DNA of 16,944 nucleotides from DATBLZ01 sp036555065 (lineage in GTDB: Bacteria > Pseudomonadota > Gammaproteobacteria > Steroidobacterales > Rariloculaceae), in contig DATBLZ010000179.1 of NCBI GenBank assembly GCA_036555065.1, positions 1 to 16,944 on the forward strand, written 5' to 3'. Positions 1-5,822 of the stretch are shown here, piece after piece. The translations under genes were made by a program, and so were the position numbers. Each line of letters begins with the position of its first letter. Positions within the stretch are counted from its first letter, which is position 1. A model generated the notes under the pieces. The model was given only the letters and a program-made list of their open reading frames with translations, did not search any database and was not told the origin of the DNA.

Positions 1-60
1 ACCTGCACCTCGGCATGCACCCGAAGGTTTCGCGACCCACGTCGAAGCCATGTCGCCCCC
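1..60 (-). ncRNA. ssrA: tmRNA (transfer-messenger RNA), 5' part only
   Basis: Read on the minus strand from position 60 to 1, the sequence starts GGGGGCGA, continues with GGCTTCGACG, and then carries GGTGCATGCCGAGG. This is the conserved 5' end of tmRNA: the 5' strand of the acceptor stem followed by the D-loop-like region. tmRNA rescues stalled ribosomes by acting first as alanyl-tRNA and then as a short mRNA that adds a degradation tag. Its obligate protein partner SmpB is encoded just upstream on the same strand. The tag reading frame, pseudoknots and 3' CCA end lie outside the window, so the tag peptide cannot be read. The 5' end at 60 is set by the first G of the acceptor stem. Confidence 0.9.
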
Positions 61-73
61 AGGAACGCCGGTA

Positions 74-101
74 AGTTTAGGCGCTGTGGTGCGCAATTCA
101 A
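74..101 (-). promoter_or_regulatory. Probable sigma-70 promoter of ssrA
   Basis: On the minus strand a -35 box TTGAAT (101-96) and a -10 box TAAACT (79-74) are separated by 16 bp. The -10 ends 13 bp before the mature tmRNA 5' end. That leaves room for a short 5' leader of about 7 nt, as expected for a precursor trimmed by RNase P. The placement relative to a confidently identified RNA start is the main support; the boxes themselves match consensus only partly. Confidence 0.55.
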
Positions 102-127
102 GGGCCTGCGTCGCACCATGGCGCCTA
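78..127. repeat. Long imperfect inverted repeat between smpB stop and ssrA promoter
   Basis: Outer arms TAGGCGC (78-84) and GCGCCTA (121-127) are perfect complements. After a 2x2 mismatch, inner arms TGGTGCG (87-93) and CGCACCA (112-118) are also perfect. The loop is 18 nt (94-111). The outer arm includes the smpB stop codon (125-127). The other end overlaps the ssrA -10 box, and the -35 box lies in the loop. In RNA read from smpB it would form a 14 bp interrupted stem, but no U-run follows, so it is not a standard intrinsic terminator. It may be an attenuator, a processing site or a protein-binding dyad. Confidence 0.6.
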
Positions 128-601
128 GTGCAGCCGGCCCTTGATGAAGCGCGCCTTGTCGCGCTCCCAATCGCGGTCCTTCTCCGCGGCGCGCTTGTCG
201 TGTTGTTTCTTGCCCTTGGCAAGGCCGACGGCAAGCTTGGCCTTGCCATTCTTCCAATAGAGCTCGAGCGCGACGAGCGAATAGCCGCGCCGCTCGACGA
301 GGCCGACGAGGCGGTCGATTTCGTTTCTGTGCAGGAGCAGCTTTCTCGTTCTAGTCGGATCGGGCTGGATATGGGTCGAGGCGGTCGGCAGCGGGGTCAC
401 ATGAGCGCCGAGGAGCCATGCTTGCCCCTCGCGAAAGATCACGTAGCTCTCGGTTAGCTGCGCCTTGCCCGCGCGCATGCTCTTGACCTCCCACCCTTGG
501 AGAGCGAGTCCGGCCTCGAAGCTCTCCTCGATAAAGAAATCGAAACGCGCTTTCTTGTTCAGAGCGATCGTGTTTTCCGTCCGCTTTTGCTTGTTGGCCA
601 T
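125..601 (-). CDS. smpB: SsrA-binding protein SmpB
   Basis: A 158-residue small basic protein that binds tmRNA and carries it into the A site of stalled ribosomes (trans-translation, cytoplasm). Family signatures are present: the N-terminal IALNKKARFDFFIEESFEAG strand-helix, LQGWEVKSMRAGKAQL, HIQPDPTRTRKLLLH, and the C-terminal KGKKQHDKRAAEKDRDWERD tail, which enters the mRNA channel. The length matches the usual 150-160 residues. The frame stays open upstream to 664, but family alignment favours the ATG at 601 (MANKQKRTENT). No strong Shine-Dalgarno precedes it; the nearest GAGG is 16 nt upstream. The gene is followed by ssrA on the same strand and is divergent from ratA with only 25 bp between the starts, so its promoter must lie partly inside ratA. 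Confidence 0.96.
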   Translation of the reverse strand: MANKQKRTENTIALNKKARFDFFIEESFEAGLALQGWEVKSMRAGKAQLTESYVIFREGQAWLLGAHVTPLPTASTHIQPDPTRTRKLLLHRNEIDRLVGLVERRGYSLVALELYWKNGKAKLAVGLAKGKKQHDKRAAEKDRDWERDKARFIKGRLH

Positions 602-626
602 TGCGCGGCAATGATAGCCTCGATCA

Positions 627-1073
627 ATGCCCAGAATCCGGCGGCGCGCGCATGTGCGATACACGGCTCAACAGATGTTCGCTCTCGTCAACGATGTCGA
701 GGCGTATCCACAGTTCTTGCATTGGTGCGCCGGTGCACGCGTGGAGTCGCGCGGCGAGAGTTACGTCGAAGCTACGATCGAGATCGGTATCGCGGGCGTT
801 CAGAAGCCGTTTCGAACTCGGAATACGCTCGAGCCGCCGCGCCGCATCACGATAGCGCTTGTATCGGGTCCATTCAGCCGGCTCGCGGGATCATGGGAGT
901 TCACGGACTCGGCAGGCGGCGGTGCCGACATCGAGCTCTCGCTCGACTATGAGGTTAGCCATTCGCCGCTCGGTTTCGTGCTCGCCAAGGCTTTCGAGGA
1001 AGTTACGCGCTCGCAAATGAGCGCATTCGTGCGCCGTGCCGACGAAGTATACGGCTGGAAAGGTAGCCGCTAG
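627..1073 (+). CDS. ratA: RatA/PasT family protein (START-like, Coq10-type)
   Basis: A 148-residue protein of the RatA/PasT/Coq10 branch of the START (polyketide cyclase) fold. The N-terminus MPRIRRRAHVRYTAQQMFAL, then VNDVEAYPQFLHWC, FRTRNTLEPPRRI and GPFSRLAGSWEFT follow E. coli RatA closely across the whole length. In E. coli RatA has been reported to block 70S formation and act as a toxin when overproduced. The homologous Coq10 proteins bind ubiquinone, and many workers regard the bacterial protein as respiratory. The sequence does not decide between these. The partner gene rnfH, usually next to ratA, is absent; bamE follows directly in opposite orientation. The ATG at 627 has no clear Shine-Dalgarno, but the alignment start fits and an upstream ATG at 611 is followed at once by a stop. 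Confidence 0.93.
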   Translation: MPRIRRRAHVRYTAQQMFALVNDVEAYPQFLHWCAGARVESRGESYVEATIEIGIAGVQKPFRTRNTLEPPRRITIALVSGPFSRLAGSWEFTDSAGGGADIELSLDYEVSHSPLGFVLAKAFEEVTRSQMSAFVRRADEVYGWKGSR

Positions 1074-1435
1074 CCTACGGGGCGCAGCTCGAGATCCCTC
1101 TCGATGCGGACGACGCGATCCTGCTCGAAATATACGACGATCCACCGCTGCTCGACTTCGCGCGATCGTCCGCGTCGAAAATAGTAGGCGTAATCCCAGC
1201 GTTGCTCATGAAACGCGTCCGCGATCATGGGCGTGCCGAGCAGGAATTGAACCGCGCTTCGCGACATGCCGAGCTGGACCTGGTCGAGGGCCTCCTCCTC
1301 GAGCAGATTTCCCTGCTGAATGTCGATTCGATAAGCGCACGCTTCGAGGACGACGGCGATCAGCAGGCTAATGGCGAGCGCGCCGAGCGAGCGGAGGCGT
1401 TGCGAGAAGGGCCACGCGCCGTGATTCATGCTCAT
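1070..1435 (-). CDS. bamE: Outer membrane assembly lipoprotein BamE (SmpA/OmlA)
   Basis: A 121-residue lipoprotein subunit of the BAM complex, which inserts beta-barrel proteins into the outer membrane; it acts on the periplasmic face. There is a signal peptide (basic RLR at 13-15, hydrophobic 17-30) ending in L30-E31-A32-C33, so C33 is the predicted lipidated residue. Glu at the -2 site of the lipobox is unusual. The mature part has the family motif YRIDIQQGN, then EEALDQVQLGMSRSAVQFLL, GTPMIADAFHEQRWDYAY and the final strands WIVVYFEQDRVVRIE. An alternative start is the ATG at 1429. Neither start has a strong Shine-Dalgarno. The stop overlaps that of ratA tail-to-tail. The divergent position next to fur is conserved in Pseudomonas (omlA-fur). 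Confidence 0.94.
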   Translation of the reverse strand: MSMNHGAWPFSQRLRSLGALAISLLIAVVLEACAYRIDIQQGNLLEEEALDQVQLGMSRSAVQFLLGTPMIADAFHEQRWDYAYYFRRGRSREVEQRWIVVYFEQDRVVRIERDLELRPVG

Positions 1436-1520
1436 GGGCGTCGATTATGGGTGGAGGGCTGCGGACGTCTGGTCCATAATGAGCCGCGAATCATAACCGA
1501 TTCGCCAAAACCGGTGGACC
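1436..1520. promoter_or_regulatory. Divergent bamE/fur intergenic region with two dyads
   Basis: This 85 bp gap must hold both promoters. ATTATGG (1444-1450) and CCATAAT (1474-1480) form a perfect 7 bp inverted repeat. Each arm contains CATAAT in the outward direction, a 5/6 match to TATAAT, so the arms could be the two -10 boxes: minus 1449-1444 for bamE, plus 1475-1480 for fur. A second perfect dyad, CGAATC (1487-1492) and GATTCG (1499-1504), lies between the putative fur -10 and the fur start. No recognisable -35 box is spaced correctly for either, and no canonical 19 bp Fur box is present. Confidence 0.4.
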
Positions 1521-1928
1521 GTGGAATCTCAAGATCTGCGCAAAGCGGGACTCAAGATCACCTCACCGCGACTGAAGGTGCTCAACATACTCGAGCGCAG
1601 CAACGAGCGTCATCTGAGCGCGGAAGCGATTTATCGCGCGCTGCTCGAGCACGGCGAGGAGCTGGGGCTTGCGACCGTGTATCGAGTCTTGACGCAATTC
1701 GAGCGCGCGGGGCTCGTGAGCCGCCATAATTTCGAGGGCGGCACGGCGGTGTTCGAGCTCGCGGACCGGACACATCACGACCATATGGTGTGCCTGGAGA
1801 CGGGCAAAGTGACCGAATTCTTCGACGCCCGCATTGAGAAGCTCCAGGGCGAAGTGGCCGACAAGCACGGTTACGAAATCGAAGAGCACAGCCTCGTGCT
1901 CTACGTCAGACCGAAAAAGCGCACTTGA
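1521..1928 (+). CDS. fur: Ferric uptake regulator Fur
   Basis: A 135-residue iron-responsive transcription repressor. The N-terminal winged helix (about 1-83) carries LRKAGLKITSPRLKVL, GLATVYRVLTQFERAGLVSR and HNFEGGTAVFEL. The C-terminal dimerisation and metal domain carries HHDHMVCLETGK and ends LVLYVRPKK. The metal-binding cluster H85, H86, H88 is intact. The structural-zinc CxxC of E. coli Fur is reduced to C91xxT94, and C91 is the only cysteine; P. aeruginosa Fur has the same single-cysteine, short-tailed form. The start is GTG at 1521: no in-frame ATG lies nearby and the protein begins exactly where family members do. The gene is divergent from bamE and convergent with recN, 13 bp between stops, with no visible terminator. 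Confidence 0.96.
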   Translation: MESQDLRKAGLKITSPRLKVLNILERSNERHLSAEAIYRALLEHGEELGLATVYRVLTQFERAGLVSRHNFEGGTAVFELADRTHHDHMVCLETGKVTEFFDARIEKLQGEVADKHGYEIEEHSLVLYVRPKKRT

Positions 1929-1941
1929 ACTCTCGCCGCGG

Positions 1942-3672
1942 CTAAGGCCCTGGCTTTAACCGACTCTTCTTGCCGCGTGCACGAATCGGTGTCGCCTCGC
2001 CCCGAGCGGCAACACTGATCATCTCCTCGGCATGGGCGCGAGTTCGCTCGGTGATCTCGATGCCGCCGAGCATGCGCGCGAGCTCCTCGACGCGCTCGTC
2101 GGGGGCCAAGGCACGGACGTGCGTGCGGCTCGTCTTGCCGTCCGTGAGCTTCACGACGCGATAGTGGTGCTCTCCCTGACTCGCGACTTGGGGAAGGTGG
2201 GTCACGCACAACACCTGCCGGCGCAGAGCGATCTGCCGCAGCCGGCGGCCGACGATCTCGGCGACGCCGCCGCCGACTCCGGCGTCGACCTCATCGAAGA
2301 TGAACGTCGGTATGCTCGAGGCGCTGGTTGCGACGACCTCGAGCGCGAGACTCACGCGCGAGAGCTCCCCGCCCGACGCAACGCGGGTGAGCGCGCCAAA
2401 CGGCTGACCGGGGTTGAGCCGGACCTGGAACTCGATGCGATCGAGTCCGGTCGAATCGGCCTTTTCCTTGGGTCTGCGCTCGACAACCACGAGAAAGTCG
2501 CCGTGCGGCAGCCCGAGCTCCTTGAGCTGCGCCGTGACTGCTGCGCCGAGCGTCGCGGCTTGCCGCTCGCGCGCCGCCGAGAGGGCGCCCGCGAGCTCGA
2601 AATAGCGCGCTTCGGCGGCCGCGGCCTTCGCCGCGAGCTGCTCGAGCGACTCGCCACCTCGCTCGAGGGTTTCGATCGACGCGTCGAGCCGCGCGGCCAC
2701 GCCGACGAGCGCGGCCTCCTCGACGCGGTGTCGACGCGCCAACGTGCGAATCCGCGCGAGCCGCGATTCGACGTACTCGAGGCGTGCGGGGTCGGCCTCG
2801 AGACGATCGCGATAGCGCGCGAGCTCCGTGGCAATCTCTTGGAGCTCGATCGCGAGCCGCCCGAGCTGCTCGGCGGGGCCCGACAGCGACGAGTCGTGCT
2901 CGATGAGACCGCCGAGCGCGCGCTCTGCTTGCGCAATTTGGGCATGCGCGGGCGCAACATCGTTTTCGTAGACGAGGCCGAGCGCTGCTTCGACGCCTTG
3001 GAGCAGTCGGTCGACATTGCCGAGGCGGCTGCGCTCCGCCTGCAACGTTTCGACTTCGTGGGCCTCGAGCGATAGCTCCGTGAGCTCGGCCCGTTGAAAG
3101 CGTAAGAGCTCGAGCTGCGCCTCGCGCTCGGCCGAGTGCTCTTGCCGTGTCGCCAGCGCGCCCGCTGCCTCCTGCCACGCGGCATGTGCTGCCGCGACGG
3201 CGGCCGCGAGGTCGAGAGCGTCCGCCGTCGCGTCGAGAACGGCCCGCTGCGCCGAGCTCGTCAGCAGCGATTGGTGCGCATGCTGGCCGTGAATATCGAT
3301 GAGCATCGACCCGAGCGTGCTCAAGTCATCGAGCGTGACCGGCTGGTTGTTGATGAACGCGCGCGACCGCCCCTCGGCACCGATCACGCGGCGCAGCGTG
3401 CATTCTGCACCGTCGCCAAGCTCCCGCTCGGCGAGCCAGGCGAGCGCTGCGTGGCCCTGTGGGATCTCGAAGACGGCGCTGATCTCGGCGCGGTTTGCAC
3501 CCGCGCGCACAGCCGTCGAATCCGCCCGGTCGCCGAGGGCGAGGCCGAGCGCGTCGACCAAGATCGACTTACCGGCTCCGGTCTCGCCGGTCAGGACGCT
3601 GAACCCGCGATCGAGCTCGACCTCGATCTCGTCGACGATTGCGTAGTTCGCTATTCGAATCAGAGTCAGCAT
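1942..3672 (-). CDS. recN: DNA repair protein RecN (SMC-like ATPase)
   Basis: A 576-residue SMC-family ATPase that acts early in recombinational repair of double-strand breaks. Walker A is GETGAGKS at 29-36 after the start MLTLIRIANYAIVDEIEVEL. A conserved block follows (FINNQPVTLDDLSTLG, LIDIHGQHAHQSLL). The central 160-370 region is Glu/Arg/Ala-rich heptad sequence, an antiparallel coiled coil. The signature motif ASGGELSR is at 432-439 and Walker B FIFDEVDAGVGG has D460 and E461. The length is close to the usual 550-560 with a basic C-terminal tail (RARGKKSRLKPGP). ATG at 3672 has GGAG 10 nt upstream and lies 18 bp after the nadK stop, so nadK-recN is a likely operon. No LexA box was recognised directly upstream. 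Confidence 0.97.
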   Translation of the reverse strand: MLTLIRIANYAIVDEIEVELDRGFSVLTGETGAGKSILVDALGLALGDRADSTAVRAGANRAEISAVFEIPQGHAALAWLAERELGDGAECTLRRVIGAEGRSRAFINNQPVTLDDLSTLGSMLIDIHGQHAHQSLLTSSAQRAVLDATADALDLAAAVAAAHAAWQEAAGALATRQEHSAEREAQLELLRFQRAELTELSLEAHEVETLQAERSRLGNVDRLLQGVEAALGLVYENDVAPAHAQIAQAERALGGLIEHDSSLSGPAEQLGRLAIELQEIATELARYRDRLEADPARLEYVESRLARIRTLARRHRVEEAALVGVAARLDASIETLERGGESLEQLAAKAAAAEARYFELAGALSAARERQAATLGAAVTAQLKELGLPHGDFLVVVERRPKEKADSTGLDRIEFQVRLNPGQPFGALTRVASGGELSRVSLALEVVATSASSIPTFIFDEVDAGVGGGVAEIVGRRLRQIALRRQVLCVTHLPQVASQGEHHYRVVKLTDGKTSRTHVRALAPDERVEELARMLGGIEITERTRAHAEEMISVAARGEATPIRARGKKSRLKPGP

Positions 3673-3690
3673 GGCCGCCGTGCTCCGACG

Positions 3691-4578
3691 CTACTTGCCA
3701 GTACGATTCGCGCGCCCCCAATTGAGCTTCGAGCGCAACAGCTCGTAGTAGTTGTAATCCCTCGGATGCAGCAACGTGACGTTACGCTTTGCGGTGCGCA
3801 CTCTGAGCGCATCCTTGTCGGTCATCTTGCCGAGCTCGTCCCCATCGCATGCGACATGGGCCCTATAGTCGCCTCCCGACACCATCTTTATATGAATCTC
3901 GCTGGTACCCCGGAGCACCAGCGGTCGATCGCTGAGCGTGTGTGGGCAAATCGGGATCATCACGAGGGCATCGACGTCGGGTTGAATGATCGGTCCGCCG
4001 CAGGAAAGAGAATAGGCCGTCGATCCCGTAGCCGTCGATACGATGAGCCCGTCGCCGCCATGCGTGTTGACATACGTGCCGTCGACGGTAGTCACGAATT
4101 CGATGATACGGCCCGAGTCGCCCTTCTGTAGGACCACATCGTTGAGGGCATACAGAGTTTCGCCACGGCGCTTGCCTCGCGAAATCGTCGCTTCGAGCAT
4201 TTGCCGGTCCTCGGCGTGGTAGTCGCCGCCGAGAATCGCATCGACAGCCTCGAGCATGTGGTCGGGCGAGATGTCCGTGAGGAATCCGAGCCGGCCGCGA
4301 TTGATGCCGAGCAGCGGGACACCGTGTGCTGCGGCGCGGCGTGCGGCTCGCAACATGTTCCCGTCGCCGCCGATGGCTACGAGTAGATCGACGCGTTTCG
4401 CGATTTCTTCTTCACCGAGGCGCTCCACATCGGGGAGTGATCTCGCACTGCGACCGGCAACGGCGTAGACCTCGACACCGAGGCGCTTGAGGTGCTTGCT
4501 GATTTGCGAGGCCGGATGCGCGACGTTGGTCTCCGAGAGGCGTCCCCACAACCCGATCGTTTTGAACTTCCTGCGCAT
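3691..4578 (-). CDS. nadK: NAD kinase
   Basis: A cytoplasmic enzyme that phosphorylates NAD to NADP, using ATP or polyphosphate. From the chosen start the protein has 295 residues. The GGDGN motif is at 70-74 followed by MLRAARRAA, then INRGRLGFLTDISPD, the ALNDVV motif (variant of the NE motif), and the glycine-rich DGLIVSTATGSTAYSLSCGG segment. IPICPHTLSDRPLVL and LLHPRDYNYYELLRSKLNWG close the C-terminus as in E. coli NadK. The frame also opens at a TTG at 4602, adding 8 residues; the ATG at 4578 (MRRKFKTIG) fits the family start better. Neither has a good Shine-Dalgarno. It is transcribed with recN and divergent from hrcA. Confidence 0.95.
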   Translation of the reverse strand: MRRKFKTIGLWGRLSETNVAHPASQISKHLKRLGVEVYAVAGRSARSLPDVERLGEEEIAKRVDLLVAIGGDGNMLRAARRAAAHGVPLLGINRGRLGFLTDISPDHMLEAVDAILGGDYHAEDRQMLEATISRGKRRGETLYALNDVVLQKGDSGRIIEFVTTVDGTYVNTHGGDGLIVSTATGSTAYSLSCGGPIIQPDVDALVMIPICPHTLSDRPLVLRGTSEIHIKMVSGGDYRAHVACDGDELGKMTDKDALRVRTAKRNVTLLHPRDYNYYELLRSKLNWGRANRTGK

Positions 4579-4691
4579 GCGAGGCACCGAGACTTGACGC
4601 AATGGGGGTTTTCTTGACAGTTCGGCTAGCTCGTTGCTAGCGTGCGGGTCGCTCCGTGGGACCGGGGTCTAACTTATCACAGCCTGCGCAT
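4579..4691. promoter_or_regulatory. Divergent nadK/hrcA control region
   Basis: A perfect -35 hexamer TTGACA lies at 4614-4619 facing hrcA, but the position 17 bp downstream reads CTAGCG, a poor -10. The palindrome GCTAGC occurs twice, at 4625-4630 and 4636-4641, 11 bp apart (one helical turn), directly after the -35. This arrangement could be a repressor site overlapping the promoter. It is not the CIRCE operator (TTAGCACTC-N9-GAGTGCTAA) that HrcA normally binds, and no CIRCE is visible elsewhere in the gap. The nadK promoter on the minus strand was not recognised. Confidence 0.35.
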
Positions 4692-5747
4692 ATGGCGAGC
4701 AGCAAAACATGGGAGACCTTGGACGAACGCGCCCAATTCTTGCTGCGCGTATTGGTGGACCGATACATCCGTGAGGGCAATCCCGTCGGCTCGCGAACGT
4801 TGTCGCGCGATTCCGGATTGGAGCTCAGCCCCGCGACCATTCGAAATATCATGGCCGACCTCGAGGACCTCGGGTTCATCGAGTCGCCGCACACCTCGGC
4901 GGGCAGGATTCCGACCAACAAAGGCTACCGTTTCTTCGTCGACACGCTCGTGCGCTTGAGCCCGCCGGCCGGGGACGACCTCTCGATGCTCGAAGAGCGG
5001 CTCGCGGAAGTCGCGGGAAACCCCCAGGCGCTCGCGCTTTCGGTGTCGAGCTTGTTGTCTGGCGTCACGCGGCTCGCCGGCGTCGTGACCGTGCCGCGGC
5101 GTCCGCAGATGGCGCTGCGGCAGATCGAATTCCTGCCGCTCAGCGGTCGGCGCGTGCTGGCGATCCTCGTCGTCAACGAAACCGAGGTTCAGAACAAGAT
5201 CCTCTCGGTACAACGCGACTTCACCGAGAGCGAGCTGCGTGAAGCGGCCAATTATCTGACGGCGCAGTTTCGCGGCCGCAATCTCTACGCCGTGCGCAAG
5301 CAAGTATTGCGCGAGCTCCGGGAGACGCGCGAATCGATGAACCGCATCATGCTCGAGGCTATCGAGCTCGCTCAGGAGGCATTCCCGGTCGAGGAGCCCG
5401 ACGCGGAGGTCGTCGTCGCGGGCGAAACGAATCTCATGGACATCGACGAGCTCGCGGACGTCGAGAAGCTCCGCGGTCTTTTCGAGGCCTTCAGCCAACG
5501 GCGCGACATCCTGCACTTGCTCGACCAGAGCCTGCACACGGACGGCGTGCAGATTTTCATCGGCCACGAATCGGGTTATCGAGTGCTCGACTCGTGCAGC
5601 ATCGTTGCTGCTCCTTATTTGGCTGCAGACGATACGACCGGCGTCCTCGGCGTTATCGGCCCGACGCGTATGGCATACGAGCGCGTGATTCCGATCGTCG
5701 ACATCACTGCAAAGTTGCTCGGCCGGGCTCTCGGCCGCAAGAACTAG
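4692..5747 (+). CDS. hrcA: Heat-inducible transcription repressor HrcA
   Basis: A 351-residue repressor of class I heat-shock genes, which needs GroEL to fold. The N-terminal winged helix shows LDERAQFLLRVLVDRYI, PVGSRTLSR, LSPATIRNIMADLEDLGFIE and the wing SPHTSAGRIPTNKGYRFFVD. The central GAF-like and inserted domains follow (SSLLSGVTRLAGVV, ILVVNETEVQNKIL), then IFIGHES and the C-terminal GVLGVIGPTRMAYERVIPIV. The frame is open from a GTG at 4656; ATG at 4692 (MASSKTWETLDER) is preferred because conserved sequence starts just after it. Neither start has a clear Shine-Dalgarno. It heads the plus-strand chaperone cluster. Enterobacteria and Pseudomonas lack hrcA, so its presence helps place the organism. 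Confidence 0.95.
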   Translation: MASSKTWETLDERAQFLLRVLVDRYIREGNPVGSRTLSRDSGLELSPATIRNIMADLEDLGFIESPHTSAGRIPTNKGYRFFVDTLVRLSPPAGDDLSMLEERLAEVAGNPQALALSVSSLLSGVTRLAGVVTVPRRPQMALRQIEFLPLSGRRVLAILVVNETEVQNKILSVQRDFTESELREAANYLTAQFRGRNLYAVRKQVLRELRETRESMNRIMLEAIELAQEAFPVEEPDAEVVVAGETNLMDIDELADVEKLRGLFEAFSQRRDILHLLDQSLHTDGVQIFIGHESGYRVLDSCSIVAAPYLAADDTTGVLGVIGPTRMAYERVIPIVDITAKLLGRALGRKN

Positions 5748-5753
5748 CTCAGG

Positions 5754-5778
5754 TTGAAATGATTCGGGCCGCCCCCAA
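5754..5778 (+). promoter_or_regulatory. Sigma-32 type heat-shock promoter of grpE
   Basis: TTGAAA (5754-5759), a 13 bp spacer, and CCCCAA (5773-5778, followed by T) match the sigma-32 (RpoH) consensus CTTGAAA-N13/14-CCCCAT closely; the base before TTGAAA is G rather than C. It begins 7 bp after the hrcA stop. Transcription would start near 5785, giving a leader of about 38 nt before grpE. Confidence 0.7.
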
Positions 5779-5808
5779 TGTCGTGGGGTCGCGCAGCGCA
5801 GCGATCGT

Positions 5809-5814
5809 GGAGGT
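5809..5814 (+). promoter_or_regulatory. Ribosome binding site that fixes the grpE start
   Basis: GGAGGT lies 8 nt before the ATG at 5823. The frame is open further upstream to an ATG at 5778, but that codon overlaps the -10 of the heat-shock promoter and lacks a binding site, so 5823 is the start. Confidence 0.8.
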
Positions 5815-5822
5815 ATGGGAGC

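Noticed and set aside
1926..1944. Bidirectional terminator between fur and recN
   Set aside because: Only 13 bp separate the stops and no stem with flanking T/A runs is present.
2032..3075. 347-codon plus-strand frame opposite recN
   Set aside because: A shadow of the recN coiled-coil codons; repetitive Arg/Glu/Leu composition, no domain.
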